64,000 bases of DNA from positions 2,171,001 to 2,235,000 of the forward strand of contig NC_007760.1 in the NCBI RefSeq assembly GCF_000013385.1. Direction: 5' to 3'. Origin of the DNA: Anaeromyxobacter dehalogenans 2CP-C (lineage in GTDB: Bacteria; Myxococcota; Myxococcia; Myxococcales; Anaeromyxobacteraceae). The position numbers and the translations under genes were made by a program. The first letter of the stretch is position 1, and every line of letters starts with the position of its first letter. Positions 53,927-64,000 of the stretch are shown here, piece after piece. The notes beneath the pieces were generated by a model. It searched no databases. It was not told where the DNA came from and was given only the letters and a program-made list of their open reading frames with translations.

Positions 53927-55255
53927 GTGAGCCCCTCTCCGTTCCCCAGGCGACTGCTGGTGCTCTCCGAGGACGCCGCGCTGGCGGGCCTCGTCGCCGG
54001 CGCGGCGGTGCGGCTGGGCGCGGCCGCCGAGGCGGTGGGCAGCGGCCGGGCCGCGCTGCAGGCGCTGGCCCGCGGCGGCGCGCGCGCGGCGGTGCTGGAC
54101 CTGCCGGTCGCCGACGTGGGCGCCGGCGAGCTGCTCGCGGCGTTCGGGCGCGCGGGCGTGCCGGCGCTGGTGGTGTCCGGCGTCTACCGCGGGCGGCAGG
54201 GCGAGGCGGCGCTGCGCCGGCTCGGCGCGCGCGAGGTGTTCGAGAAGCCCTTCGACGTGGACGCCCTGGCGGCCTCGGTGGCGCGCCGGCTCGGCACCCG
54301 GGCCACGCCGCCCGCGCCGGGGGAGGCGCCCGACGAGGTCACCGGCGCCCTGCCGCTCCCGCCCGGCGAGGGCGATCCCGCGCCGCTCGCGGCGCCGCCG
54401 CTGCCCGCGCTCGACCCGGCGCCGCCGGCCGCGCGCCCCGCCCCCCCCGCGGCGCACGACGCGTTCCTCACCCCGCTGCCCGAGACCCGGCACGCCCGCG
54501 CCACCGCGCCGGAGCCGTCGCCGGCGTCGTCGGGCGAGCTCTCGGCCACCCGGGCGCCGCGCCTGCTGGTGGCGCTGCACGTCGGCCAGGCCACCGGGGC
54601 GCTCACGCTCTCGCGCGGGCCGGTGCGCCGCATCGTGGTGGTCGAGCGCGGCGCGCCGGTGTACGCGGCCTCGAACGTGGCGGCCGAGCGGTTCGGCGCG
54701 GTCGCGGTGCGCCGCGGCGCCGTGACCGCCGAGCGGCTGGAGGCGCTCCGGCGCGCGGCCGCGCCCGGCGCGCGCACCTCGGACCTGCTGGTGGAGGCGG
54801 GCGCCATCACCCCCGAGCAGCGGGTCGAGCTGCTCACCGGGCTGGTGCGCGCCGTCGCCTGGTCCACCTTCGAGTGGCGCGACGGCACGTACGCGTTCCA
54901 GCACGGCCGCCCGCCGGCCGGGCGGGTGCCGCTCCGGCTCGATCCGGCCGAGGTGATCCTGGAGGGCATCCGGCGCACCGCCACGCCGGAGCGCCTCCGC
55001 GAGGAGCTGCCCGGCGCCGCGCACCTCGCCCCGGTCCCGGATCCCGCCTTCGAGCTGTACGCGCTGCGGCTGCGGCCGGAGGAGGCGCGGCTCCTCGCGC
55101 TCGCCGACGGCACGAAGAGCGTGGACGACCTGCTGCGGCTCACCGAGCTGCCGGAGCGCGACGCGCGCGCGTTCCTGGCCGCCTGCCGCACGCTCCGCGT
55201 GCTCGACGAGGTCGAGCGCGTGCTCGCCTCGACCCGCCGGATCGGCTTCATGTAG
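53927..55255 (+). CDS. Response regulator with C-terminal DUF4388 (PATAN) domain
   Basis: 442 aa, GTG start. The receiver (1-120) keeps Glu-Asp in LVLSEDAAL, phospho-acceptor Asp in [11 protein letters not shown], Ser in LVVSGVY and Lys in FEKPFD, so phosphorylation is possible. A Pro/Ala-rich linker of about 70 residues leads to a DUF4388-like region ([20 protein letters not shown]). The last 100 residues are helical. DUF4388 proteins are common in myxobacteria and act in protein-protein signalling. It is divergent from the VOC gene and 122 bp before typA. Confidence 0.78.
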   Translation: MSPSPFPRRLLVLSEDAALAGLVAGAAVRLGAAAEAVGSGRAALQALARGGARAAVLDLPVADVGAGELLAAFGRAGVPALVVSGVYRGRQGEAALRRLGAREVFEKPFDVDALAASVARRLGTRATPPAPGEAPDEVTGALPLPPGEGDPAPLAAPPLPALDPAPPAARPAPPAAHDAFLTPLPETRHARATAPEPSPASSGELSATRAPRLLVALHVGQATGALTLSRGPVRRIVVVERGAPVYAASNVAAERFGAVAVRRGAVTAERLEALRRAAAPGARTSDLLVEAGAITPEQRVELLTGLVRAVAWSTFEWRDGTYAFQHGRPPAGRVPLRLDPAEVILEGIRRTATPERLREELPGAAHLAPVPDPAFELYALRLRPEEARLLALADGTKSVDDLLRLTELPERDARAFLAACRTLRVLDEVERVLASTRRIGFM

Positions 55256-55270
55256 CGGCCCCGCGGGCCC

Positions 55271-55288
55271 GCGCGGCGCCCGCCGCGC
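55271..55288. terminator. Hairpin after the DUF4388 gene
   Basis: GCGCGGC-GCCC-GCCGCGC, 7-bp perfect stem with no U-tract, 15 bp after the stop codon and just before the typA promoter. Confidence 0.4.
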
Positions 55289-55294
55289 TACCCC

Positions 55295-55323
55295 TTGCCC
55301 GCGCGGCGTCAAAGGACTATAAG
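55295..55323 (+). promoter_or_regulatory. typA promoter
   Basis: TTGCCC (55295-55300), 17-bp spacer, TATAAG (55318-55323). The predicted transcription start, near 55330, falls in the first of two dyads that precede typA. Confidence 0.65.
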
Positions 55324-55325
55324 TT

Positions 55326-55371
55326 CCGGCCCTTTGCAGGCCGGCGTCCGTACCGGCCCTTTCCAGGCCGG
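55326..55371 (+). repeat. Two near-identical 19-bp dyads in front of typA
   Basis: CCGGCC-CTTTGCA-GGCCGG (55326-55344) and CCGGCC-CTTTCCA-GGCCGG (55353-55371), separated by 8 bp. They differ at one base. The second covers the GG of the ribosome-binding GGAG (55370-55373), four bases before the ATG. Confidence 0.75.
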
Positions 55372-55377
55372 AGCCCC

Positions 55378-57225
<1,848 letters not shown>

Positions 57226-57260
57226 CCGGCGCCTGCGCCCTCCGCCCCCGCAGCACCCGA

Positions 57261-57283
57261 CGCCGCCCGGTCCCCGGGCGGCG
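57261..57283 (+). terminator. typA terminator hairpin
   Basis: CGCCGCCCGG-TCC-CCGGGCGGCG, perfect 10-bp stem, about 35 bp after typA, followed by TTCGCCGTTCG rather than a long U-tract. Confidence 0.5.
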
Positions 57284-57377
57284 TTCGCCGTTCGTGGGGA
57301 CCGCGCCCGCGCGGGCGGCCCCGGCCCTGCCCTGCCCGCGCGGCGCGCGCGCCGGCGAACGGCGACCCCGAAAGCGA

Positions 57378-57409
57378 GACGCGCCGCCCGGTCTCCCGGA
57401 CGGCGCGTC
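57378..57409 (-). terminator. rplC terminator hairpin
   Basis: On the minus strand GACGCGCCGTCCGG-GAGA-CCGGGCGGCGCGTC; 14 pairs counting one U-G, about 30 bp after the rplC stop. The following sequence has only a short T run (TCGCTTTC). Confidence 0.5.
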
Positions 57410-57437
57410 GTGTCCTGCGGCGCTGCCTCGAAGCCGG

Positions 57438-58148
57438 CTACACCTTCGGCTTGGCGCGCTCGCGGACCTCCTGCTTCTGCTTGATCCGCGGCTGGCCCTT
57501 CGCCGCGGTGTTCACGAACAGCAGGCCGTCGGCGTGGCCGGGGACCGCGCCGGACACGAGCAGCACGTTCTGCTCGGGCTCGATGCCGACCACGGTCAGG
57601 TTCTGGATGGTGATGTTGTCCACGCCGTAGTGGCCGGGGAGGTGCTTGCCCTTCCACACCTTGCCCGGCGTCTTGCGCTGGCCGATCGCGCCGACGTGGC
57701 GGTGGTGCTCGTGCGCGGTGGAGCTGTCGCGGGCGGCGCCCTTCATGTTCCAGCGCTTCATGACGCCGGTGAAGCCGCGGCCCTTCGTGACGCCGGCGAC
57801 GTCGATGCGCTGGTTCGCCTTGAAGACCTTGTCCACGGTGAGGACGTCGCCCGCCTTGAGGTCGCCGAGCAGCTTGGCGTCCTTCACGCGGATCTCCTTC
57901 ACGTGGCGGAAGATGGGCGTGCCGGCCTTCTTGAAGACGCCGACCTCGGGCTTGGAGAGGCGGTGCGCGTGCTTCTCGTCCACGACGCCGAAGCCGATCA
58001 CGACGGCGTCGTAGCCGTCCTTCTCGGCCGTCTTGCGCCGCACCACCGTGCACGGGCCCGCCTCGAGCACCGTCACCGGGACGCAGTCACCCTCGGGGGT
58101 GAAGATCTGCGTCATCCCAACCTTCTTCGCCAGCAGTCCCGTAGACAT
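57438..58148 (-). CDS. rplC: 50S ribosomal protein L3, displaced from the S10 operon
   Basis: Early assembly protein near the peptidyl-transferase centre, 236 aa from the ATG 58146-58148 ([20 protein letters not shown]) with GAGG five bases upstream. The L3 signature ([19 protein letters not shown]) and the [20 protein letters not shown] segment are intact, so it looks functional. It stands alone, 43 kb from the S10 operon, with its own TTGACA promoter and a terminator hairpin. The rpsJ-rplD gap where rplC normally lies is only 11 bp. Confidence 0.97.
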   Translation of the reverse strand: MSTGLLAKKVGMTQIFTPEGDCVPVTVLEAGPCTVVRRKTAEKDGYDAVVIGFGVVDEKHAHRLSKPEVGVFKKAGTPIFRHVKEIRVKDAKLLGDLKAGDVLTVDKVFKANQRIDVAGVTKGRGFTGVMKRWNMKGAARDSSTAHEHHRHVGAIGQRKTPGKVWKGKHLPGHYGVDNITIQNLTVVGIEPEQNVLLVSGAVPGHADGLLFVNTAAKGQPRIKQKQEVRERAKPKV

Positions 58149-58214
58149 GAGCACCTCGCATTGGTCCGCCGCGCGTCGGATGGCCGCGGAGGACGTGCCT
58201 TGGAAAGGGTGGGC

Positions 58215-58243
58215 TTTCTACCCGCCGGCGCGCGTGCTGTCAA
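58215..58243 (-). promoter_or_regulatory. rplC promoter
   Basis: TTGACA (58238-58243), 17-bp spacer, TAGAAA (58215-58220), 67 bp before the ATG. Confidence 0.7.
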
Positions 58244-58285
58244 GCGAAGCCCGCGTGGCGCGGGGGGTTTTGCCGCGGGGCGCGG

Positions 58286-58666
58286 CTACCCGTGCATCGG
58301 CTCGCCGGCCATGTCGGTGACCTGCGCCAGCAGCGCGTCGATGTCGAAGGGCTTCGCCAGGTAGCCCTGGGCGCCCACCGACGCCGCCTTCTGCGGGTTC
58401 CCGTCGGCGGAGATGACCACGATGGGGATGCGCGGGGCCCCGTTCCGCCGCTGCCGGAGCGCCTGCGCGAACGCGAGCCCGTCCATCACCGGCATCATCA
58501 GGTCGAGGAGGATGATCGACGGCTCCTCCTCGGCCACGCGGTCCAGCGCCTCGAGGCCGTGGCGCGCGCGCGCGACGCGATAGCCCTCGCCCTCGAGGAT
58601 GTCGCAGATGGCGTCGAGGATGTCGGGATCGTCGTCAACGACGAGGACGAGCGGGCGTTCGGTCAT
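58286..58666 (-). CDS. Single-domain response regulator (CheY-like)
   Basis: 126 aa, receiver domain only. Acidic pair DDDPDIL, phospho-acceptor Asp in [13 protein letters not shown], Ser in VVISADGN and Lys in YLAKPFD are intact. Its ATG overlaps the stop of the upstream kinase-like gene as ATGA, so the two are translationally coupled and probably partners. Confidence 0.88.
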   Translation of the reverse strand: MTERPLVLVVDDDPDILDAICDILEGEGYRVARARHGLEALDRVAEEEPSIILLDLMMPVMDGLAFAQALRQRRNGAPRIPIVVISADGNPQKAASVGAQGYLAKPFDIDALLAQVTDMAGEPMHG

Positions 58667-59382
58667 GGCGACGGCGGCGATGCGGGGCGCGCAGTATACG
58701 CTCCAGCGCCGGGAAGGGTGAGCACGAAGGCTCCACCCTCCACCGAGAGCCCCCCGCCAAGCGCCACCGCCGCCCGTCGCGCGGCCGGCAAGGCGAGCGC
58801 CCTGCCCTTCGGATCCCCGGCGGCGCCCTTGCGGGGGTCGTCGAGCGCGCCCGGGCTGGCCTCCGCGCCGCTGACCCGCAGCATCGCCCGGCCCCCGTCG
58901 AGCCGGGCGCTCACCCGCACCGGCTCGCCGTCGCGCCCCGCGGCCGCCACCAGCGCGTCGAGCACGCGCTCGAGGAGCGCGCGATCGGCGGTGACCGCCA
59001 GGGCCGCCTCGACGCCGTCCAGCGACACCTCGCCCACGTCGCCCTGCCGGTGCCCGGCCGCGTGCTCCAGCGCGTCGCGCAGCGAGATCGGCTCCGGCCT
59101 CACCGGGAGCCCGCCCACCTCGAGCCGCTCGCACAGGAAGTGATCCTCGACGAGCTGCCGGACGCGGCCCAGCGAGCGCAGGCACATCGCGGTCAGCTTC
59201 TCGCCGCGCGCCCCGCCGCGCTCGGCGGCGCTCATGCGCGCCAGCAGCTCGGCCGACCAGAGCGCGGTCGAGAGCGGGTTGCGGACCTCGTGCGCGACGA
59301 AGCCGAGGTAGCCCGAGCGCTCCTCGCCGTGCGACGGCGCGCCCGCGTCCGCCGTCCGTTCCGTTCCGTTCTTCGCCGACAT
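58663..59382 (-). CDS. Histidine kinase with degenerate ATPase domain
   Basis: 239 aa from the ATG 59380-59382 (MSAKNGTERTADAGAPSHGE); an ATG at 59425-59427 would add 15 residues. The dimerisation H-box is intact (LGFVAHEVRNPLSTALWSAE). The ATPase-like part is degenerate: the N-box region DRALLERVLDALVAAAG lacks the catalytic Asn, no DxGxG is found, and the last glycine box is weak (ALALPAARRAAVALGGGL). It may be a phosphotransfer or pseudokinase protein for the coupled CheY-like regulator. Confidence 0.72.
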   Translation of the reverse strand: MSAKNGTERTADAGAPSHGEERSGYLGFVAHEVRNPLSTALWSAELLARMSAAERGGARGEKLTAMCLRSLGRVRQLVEDHFLCERLEVGGLPVRPEPISLRDALEHAAGHRQGDVGEVSLDGVEAALAVTADRALLERVLDALVAAAGRDGEPVRVSARLDGGRAMLRVSGAEASPGALDDPRKGAAGDPKGRALALPAARRAAVALGGGLSVEGGAFVLTLPGAGAYTARPASPPSP

Positions 59383-59690
59383 TCGCGCGTCCGCCTGGCC
59401 GCCTGGCCGCCCTCCGGGGATAGCCATCACAGGTTGCGGAGGGTACCGCCCATCCGCAAGTGGGTAGCTGGCGCCCTGAATCGGGCGCTTGCAATTCTTA
59501 CAGCCCAAAAACCCAACAGGGCAGCCTTCTCCAGGCGACCCTGTAATGATTATAGGCTCCCGCCGGGCTGGCGAGCCGCCCCTCTCCAGGCAACCGCCCA
59601 GGATCACGGCTGATCGACGCTTGACCCCAGACGGCACATGGGTTGCTTAGGGGCCTACTTGCTGCCACCGCCACGCACCACGGAGGTCCG
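59383..59690. other. A+T-rich structured intergenic region between kinase and rpoH
   Basis: The 308-bp divergent gap contains a hairpin ACAGGG-x2-GCCT-x5-AGGC-x2-CCCTGT near 59513-59543, GCGCCC/GGGCGC near 59493-59510, an orphan TATAAT on the minus strand (59549-59554) without a -35, and TTGACC on the plus strand (59621-59626) without a clear -10. The sequence TCTCCAGGC occurs twice, 55 bp apart (59528 and 59583). No known riboswitch was recognised. Confidence 0.5.
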
Positions 59691-60614
<924 letters not shown>

Positions 60615-60630
60615 CCGCGAGGCCGGCCGC

Positions 60631-60651
60631 CGCCGGGCGCCGCGCCCGGCG
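60631..60651. terminator. Bidirectional hairpin between rpoH and NtrC-type gene
   Basis: CGCCGGGCG-CCG-CGCCCGGCG, 9-bp perfect stem in the 41-bp convergent gap, no U-tract. Confidence 0.5.
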
Positions 60652-60655
60652 CGGC

Positions 60656-62038
60656 CTACGCCATGCCGTGCTTCTTGAGCCGGTAGCGGAGCGTGTCGCG
60701 GGACACGCCCAGCAGCCGCGCCGCCTTGGACTGGTTGCCGCTGGCGCGCTCCATCGCCTCGGCGATGAGCTTGCGCTCCACGTCGTCGAGCACCAGCCCC
60801 TCCCCCGTGACCGGCGGCACCAGCTTCTCCGGGCGCCGCGGGCCGGGCGTCGCCTTGCGGAGCTCGGGCGGCAGGTGCTCGGGCCGGATCTCGTCGGCGC
60901 CCGCGTGCAGGATGAAGGCGCGCTCGATCACGTTGCGCAGCTCGCGGACGTTGCCGGGCCAGTGGTAGGCCTTGAGCAGCTCCATCGCCGCGGGCGCCAC
61001 CCCCTTCACCTGCCGCTTCATCTCCTGGTCGAAGCGCGCCACGAAGTGGGCGGTCAGGGTGGGCACGTCGTCGAGGTGCTCGCGCAGCGGCGGCACCACG
61101 ATCCGCACCACGTTGAGGCGGAAGAACAGATCGGCGCGGAAGCGCCCCTCCGCCACCCGCTCCTCCAGGTTGACGTTGGTGGCGGCGATGACCCGCACGT
61201 CCGCGCGGAGCTCCTGGACGCCGCCCACCCGGCGGAACGTCTTGTTCTCGAGCATCCGGAGGAGCTTGGCCTGGCCGCCCGGCGGGAGGTCGCCGATCTC
61301 GTCCAGCATCACCGAGCCGCCCTCGGCGGTCTCGAACAGGCCGCGCTTCTGCGTGTGCGCGTCGGTGAACGCGCCGCGCTCGTGGCCGAACAGCTCCGAC
61401 TCGAGCAGGTGCTCGGGGAGCGCCGCGCAGTTCACCTGCAGGATGGGCTTGTCGGCGCGCGCGCTGCGGAAGTGGATGGCGCGCGCCACCACCTCCTTGC
61501 CGGAGCCGCTCTCGCCCTCGATGAGCACGGTGGTGGTGTCGCTGCCGGCCAGGCGCGAGATCATCGAGCGCACCTGCTCCATGGCCGCCGACGAGCCCAC
61601 CACCGCCTCCACCGCGCTCGCGCCGCGCTTGTCGCTGGTGAGCGTGGCGATCTGCCGGCGGGTGCGGGCGTTCGCCAGCGCGCGCTCCACCGCCTCGTCG
61701 AGCTGCTGGAACGGGAACGGCTTCACCAGGAAGTCGATGGCGCCGTGCTTCATGGCCTCCACCGCGATGTCCACGGTGGAGTGCGCCGACATCATCAGCA
61801 CCGCCACCTCCGGGTGGAGCGACAGCGCGCGCTGCAGCGTCTGGACGCCGTCGATGCCCGGGAGGCGCACGTCGAGCAGCATCACGTCCGGCGGCGTGGC
61901 GGCGACCATCTCCAGCGCCTGCTCGCCCGACTCGGCCGAGAGGACCTCGTAGCCGCCGCGCTGCAGCCGCTCCGCCACCGACCAGCGGATGAGCTTCTCG
62001 TCGTCCACGACGAGGATGCGGGCCGGGGTGCTGTTCAT
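60656..62038 (-). CDS. Sigma-54 dependent response regulator (NtrC family)
   Basis: 460 aa. Receiver 1-120 with Asp in MLLDVRLPGID and Lys in LVKPFPF; AAA+ domain with Walker A GESGSGKE, Walker B in GGSVMLDEIGDLP and arginine-rich ADLFFRLNVVRI; Fis-type HTH at the end (GNQSKAARLLGVSRDTLRYR). The sigma-54 contact loop reads GAFTDA instead of GAFTGA. Its ATG overlaps the kinase stop as ATGA, so this is a coupled two-component pair. Confidence 0.9.
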   Translation of the reverse strand: MNSTPARILVVDDEKLIRWSVAERLQRGGYEVLSAESGEQALEMVAATPPDVMLLDVRLPGIDGVQTLQRALSLHPEVAVLMMSAHSTVDIAVEAMKHGAIDFLVKPFPFQQLDEAVERALANARTRRQIATLTSDKRGASAVEAVVGSSAAMEQVRSMISRLAGSDTTTVLIEGESGSGKEVVARAIHFRSARADKPILQVNCAALPEHLLESELFGHERGAFTDAHTQKRGLFETAEGGSVMLDEIGDLPPGGQAKLLRMLENKTFRRVGGVQELRADVRVIAATNVNLEERVAEGRFRADLFFRLNVVRIVVPPLREHLDDVPTLTAHFVARFDQEMKRQVKGVAPAAMELLKAYHWPGNVRELRNVIERAFILHAGADEIRPEHLPPELRKATPGPRRPEKLVPPVTGEGLVLDDVERKLIAEAMERASGNQSKAARLLGVSRDTLRYRLKKHGMA

Positions 62039-63544
62039 GCGGCGTGCTCCGGGGCGCGCTGGGGCCGCGCCTGCTGCAGCGTCACGGTGAAGGTGGTGCC
62101 GCCCTCGGGCGGGCAGCGGTAGCCGATGTGGCCCCCGTGCTCCGCCACGATGCGCGCGGAGATGGCGAGCCCGAGCCCGTTCCCCTCGCGCTTGGTCGTG
62201 AAGAACGGCTTGAAGATCTGGGCGCGGAGGTCGGCCGGGATGCCCGGGCCGGTGTCCTCCACCTCGACGCTCACGGTGCCGTCGCCCACGCGGGAGCGGA
62301 CGGTCAGGACCCCGCCGCGACGGGTGGCGATCATCGCCTGGCAGGCGTTCAGGCAGATGTTGAGGAACACCTGCTCGAGCTGGGACGGGTCGGCCAGCAC
62401 CGCCGGGAGCCCGGGCGAGAGCTCGGGGACCAGCTCGATGGTGCCGTCGCGCGACTGCTGGCGGATGAGGAACAGCACCTTCTCCAGCGTCGCGTTCACG
62501 TCGGTGGAGCGGAGCTTCGCCTTGGCCGGCCGGGCGAAGCTGAGCAGGCTCTCCATCGTGTGCGTGAGCCGCCGCACCTGGTGCTGCATCTCGGTGACGA
62601 TGTCGGAGTGGCGCGCGTCGGCGGAGAAGTCCTCGGCGAGCAGCTCCAGCGCGCCGGACAGACCGGCCAGCGGGTTCTTGATCTCGTGCGCCAGCCCGGT
62701 GGCGATCTCGCCCACCGCCGCGAAGCGGTCGGCCCGCACCATGCGCTCGCGGTAGAACGCCTCCAGCTCGGCCTGGCTGCGCCGCAGCGCCGCCAGCGTC
62801 GCGTCGAACCCGCGCGCCGCCACGCCCAGCTCGTCCGGGCGCCCCTCGTCGGCGCGCACCGTCAGCTCGCCCGACTCGGCGCGGCGCATCACCCCCACCA
62901 GCCGCTGCAGCGGGCTGACCGCCTCGCGGCCCAGGAGCCACAGCAGGATGGCGAGGAGGCAGACGAACGCCGCCGCGGCCGAGAGCGAGAGCGTCTTGGC
63001 GAGCTGCGCCTGCGCCTCGAGCACCGGCTCGCGGGTGAAGCGCAGGTCGAGCCAGCCGTTCACGTGGCTCTGCGTGCCGTGGCAGCGCGCGCAGGACTCC
63101 GCGTTCACGATGGGCTGGAGCACCGCGTACTCGGCGTCGTTGCCGCCCGGCCCCACCACCACGGTGGTGCCCTCCACCCGGTTCACCTCGGACCACGGCA
63201 CGCGGCCGAGCAGCGCCGGGCTGGTGGAGATGGAGATGTAGCCGTTCGGCGCGATCAGGCTGGCCGAGAGGAGGTCGCTGCGGTGGGCCACCAGCGCCTC
63301 CAGCAGCGTGGTCACCTCGCGCGGCTTCCCCGAGAGCATCACGTTCGACACGCCCGAGGAGACCATGGTCGCGAACAGCTCGGCCCGGTCCTGCCGGCCG
63401 CTCTCCATTGTCCGCGCCGTAAAAGTGCACGGCGGCCGCCACCATCGCGGAGAGCGTCACCGCGAACAGCAGCGCCGTCGGCACCAGCACGCGCGCGCGC
63501 ATGCTGGAGTCCAGGCTCCGGTAGCTGCGCTCGAGGAGGTTCAT
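62035..63544 (-). pseudogene. Membrane histidine kinase with CxxCH sensor motif, frameshifted near the N-terminus
   Basis: The long frame 62035-63408 encodes sensor, HAMP (PLQRLVGVMRRAESGELTVR), HisKA (GLAHEIKNPLAGLSGALELL) and HATPase with DTGPGIP and GNGLGLAISARIV. Its periplasmic part has ESCARCHGTQSH, a CxxCH heme c motif as in DUF3365/Tll0287-like sensors, and a second membrane segment follows. The expected first membrane segment (MRARVLVPTALLFAVTLSAM) is in another frame, starting with MNLLERSYRS at 63542-63544. Removing one base of the AAAA at 63421-63424 joins them as VHFTARTMESG. The alternative is a shorter protein starting at 63408. A sequencing error is possible. Confidence 0.75.
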
Positions 63545-63616
63545 GCGGTCGGCCCGTGGGACAACGCGCGCCAATATCTCAGGAATTCCGGGCCTGGGGA
63601 AGGCCCGGACCCCGGG

Positions 63617-64000
63617 CTACGCGGCGTCTCCCCGGGCGGCCGGCGCCGCGGACAGGTCGAAGATCTGCACCGCCGCCGCGACCAGCGGGTCGTTGGCCCC
63701 GCCGTCGCACACCGCCTGGCGGAGGCGCGTGCTGGGGGCGTGCAGGATCTTGGAGACGATCGAGCCCGCCATGGCGTCGAGCCGCTTCGCGAGCTCCGGA
63801 TCCTCGCCGAGGCGGCGGAGCGTGCGCTCGACCTCCTCGCGCGCGATCGCGCTGGCGCGGCTGCGCATCTCCTGGATGAGCGGGGCGGCGCGGCGCTCGG
63901 CCTCGGCGCGCGCGAACTTCTGCACCTCCTCGTCGGCGATCCGCTCGGCGTGCTGGGCCGCCTGGGCGCGCTCGGCCATGGCGGCCTTCATCACGCGGTC
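63617..64000 (-). CDS. hemA: Glutamyl-tRNA reductase, C-terminal part (cut by window edge)
   Basis: The visible 127 residues match the C-terminal dimerisation domain of HemA: Arg/Glu-rich helices ([20 protein letters not shown]-like, [11 protein letters not shown]) and the end [18 protein letters not shown] followed by a segment ending in IFDLS. The catalytic N-terminal domain is outside the window. HemA makes glutamate-1-semialdehyde, the first step of heme synthesis, and lies upstream of a kinase with a heme c motif. Confidence 0.75.

Noticed and set aside
59480-59520. Sigma-54 promoter on the minus strand (GG...GC)
   Set aside because: The GG-GC distance is 11 or 12, not the required 10.
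59440-59600. Cyclic-di-GMP (GEMM) riboswitch upstream of the kinase or rpoH
   Set aside because: Isolated GGCAACC-like pieces are present, but the conserved GEMM core and paired tetraloop arrangement were not found.
60656-63574. A 972-codon continuous frame that would fuse the kinase N-terminus to the NtrC-type regulator
   Set aside because: The middle part is Arg/Gly/Ala-rich nonsense in the wrong frame for the kinase; the kinase domains lie in the other frame. The continuity is due to the scarcity of stop codons.

Overview
The window is about 70% G+C and most genes lie on the minus strand. Its ribosomal super-operon, a two-component system with a heme c-type motif, a DUF4388 regulator, two ferredoxin-dependent 2-oxoacid oxidoreductases and an IF3 with a long Ala/Pro tail point to a myxobacterium of the Anaeromyxobacter type. 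That assignment is inference from gene content, not from a database match.

Layout. Positions 1-19680 hold the fused str-S10-spc-alpha ribosomal cluster, read right to left: rpsL, rpsG, fusA, tuf, rpsJ, rplD-W-B, rpsS, rplV, rpsC, rplP, rpmC, rpsQ, rplN-X-E, rpsN, rpsH, rplF-R, rpsE, rpmD, rplO, secY, adk, map, then rpmJ, rpsM, rpsK, rpsD, rpoA, rplQ (cut by the left edge). Two genes usual in this cluster are missing from their places: rplC, which sits alone about 43 kb away at 57438-58148 with its own consensus promoter, and infA. Positions 19747-25931 carry mutY, sodB, mtgA, two nucleotide-sugar epimerase-family genes, a small ribbon-helix-helix regulator and a TPR protein. Positions 25989-32175 hold two different 2-oxoacid:ferredoxin oxidoreductases side by side (korDABC and a fused-subunit korAB). 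Positions 32552-35990 are a tightly overlapped set: Rieske protein, queD, folE, an SDR and a GlcD-type flavoprotein.

Positions 36185-52032 resemble the enterobacterial thrS-infC-rpmI-rplT-pheS-pheT-ihfA cluster, but leuA-leuC-leuD-ilvB-ilvN-ilvC lie between thrS and infC. A tRNA-Val(GAC) gene with a near-consensus promoter and a strong intrinsic terminator lies directly in front of thrS. Positions 52071-57225 carry a CDP-alcohol phosphatidyltransferase, a glyoxalase-II-like hydrolase, a VOC protein, a DUF4388 response regulator and typA. The right end has the displaced rplC, a CheY-like regulator with a degenerate histidine kinase, rpoH, an NtrC-type regulator with a CxxCH-containing sensor kinase that appears frameshifted, and the 3' end of hemA.

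Regulation. Promoters with TTGACA or close -35 boxes and 16-18 bp spacers are visible for str, the alpha operon, sodB, the RHH gene, the fused kor operon, ihfA, infC, tRNA-Val, typA and rplC. Several leaders carry hairpins followed by U-runs, a boxA-like site, or dyads over the promoter, so post-initiation control of translation genes is a recurring theme. I saw no insertion sequence, CRISPR array or prophage.
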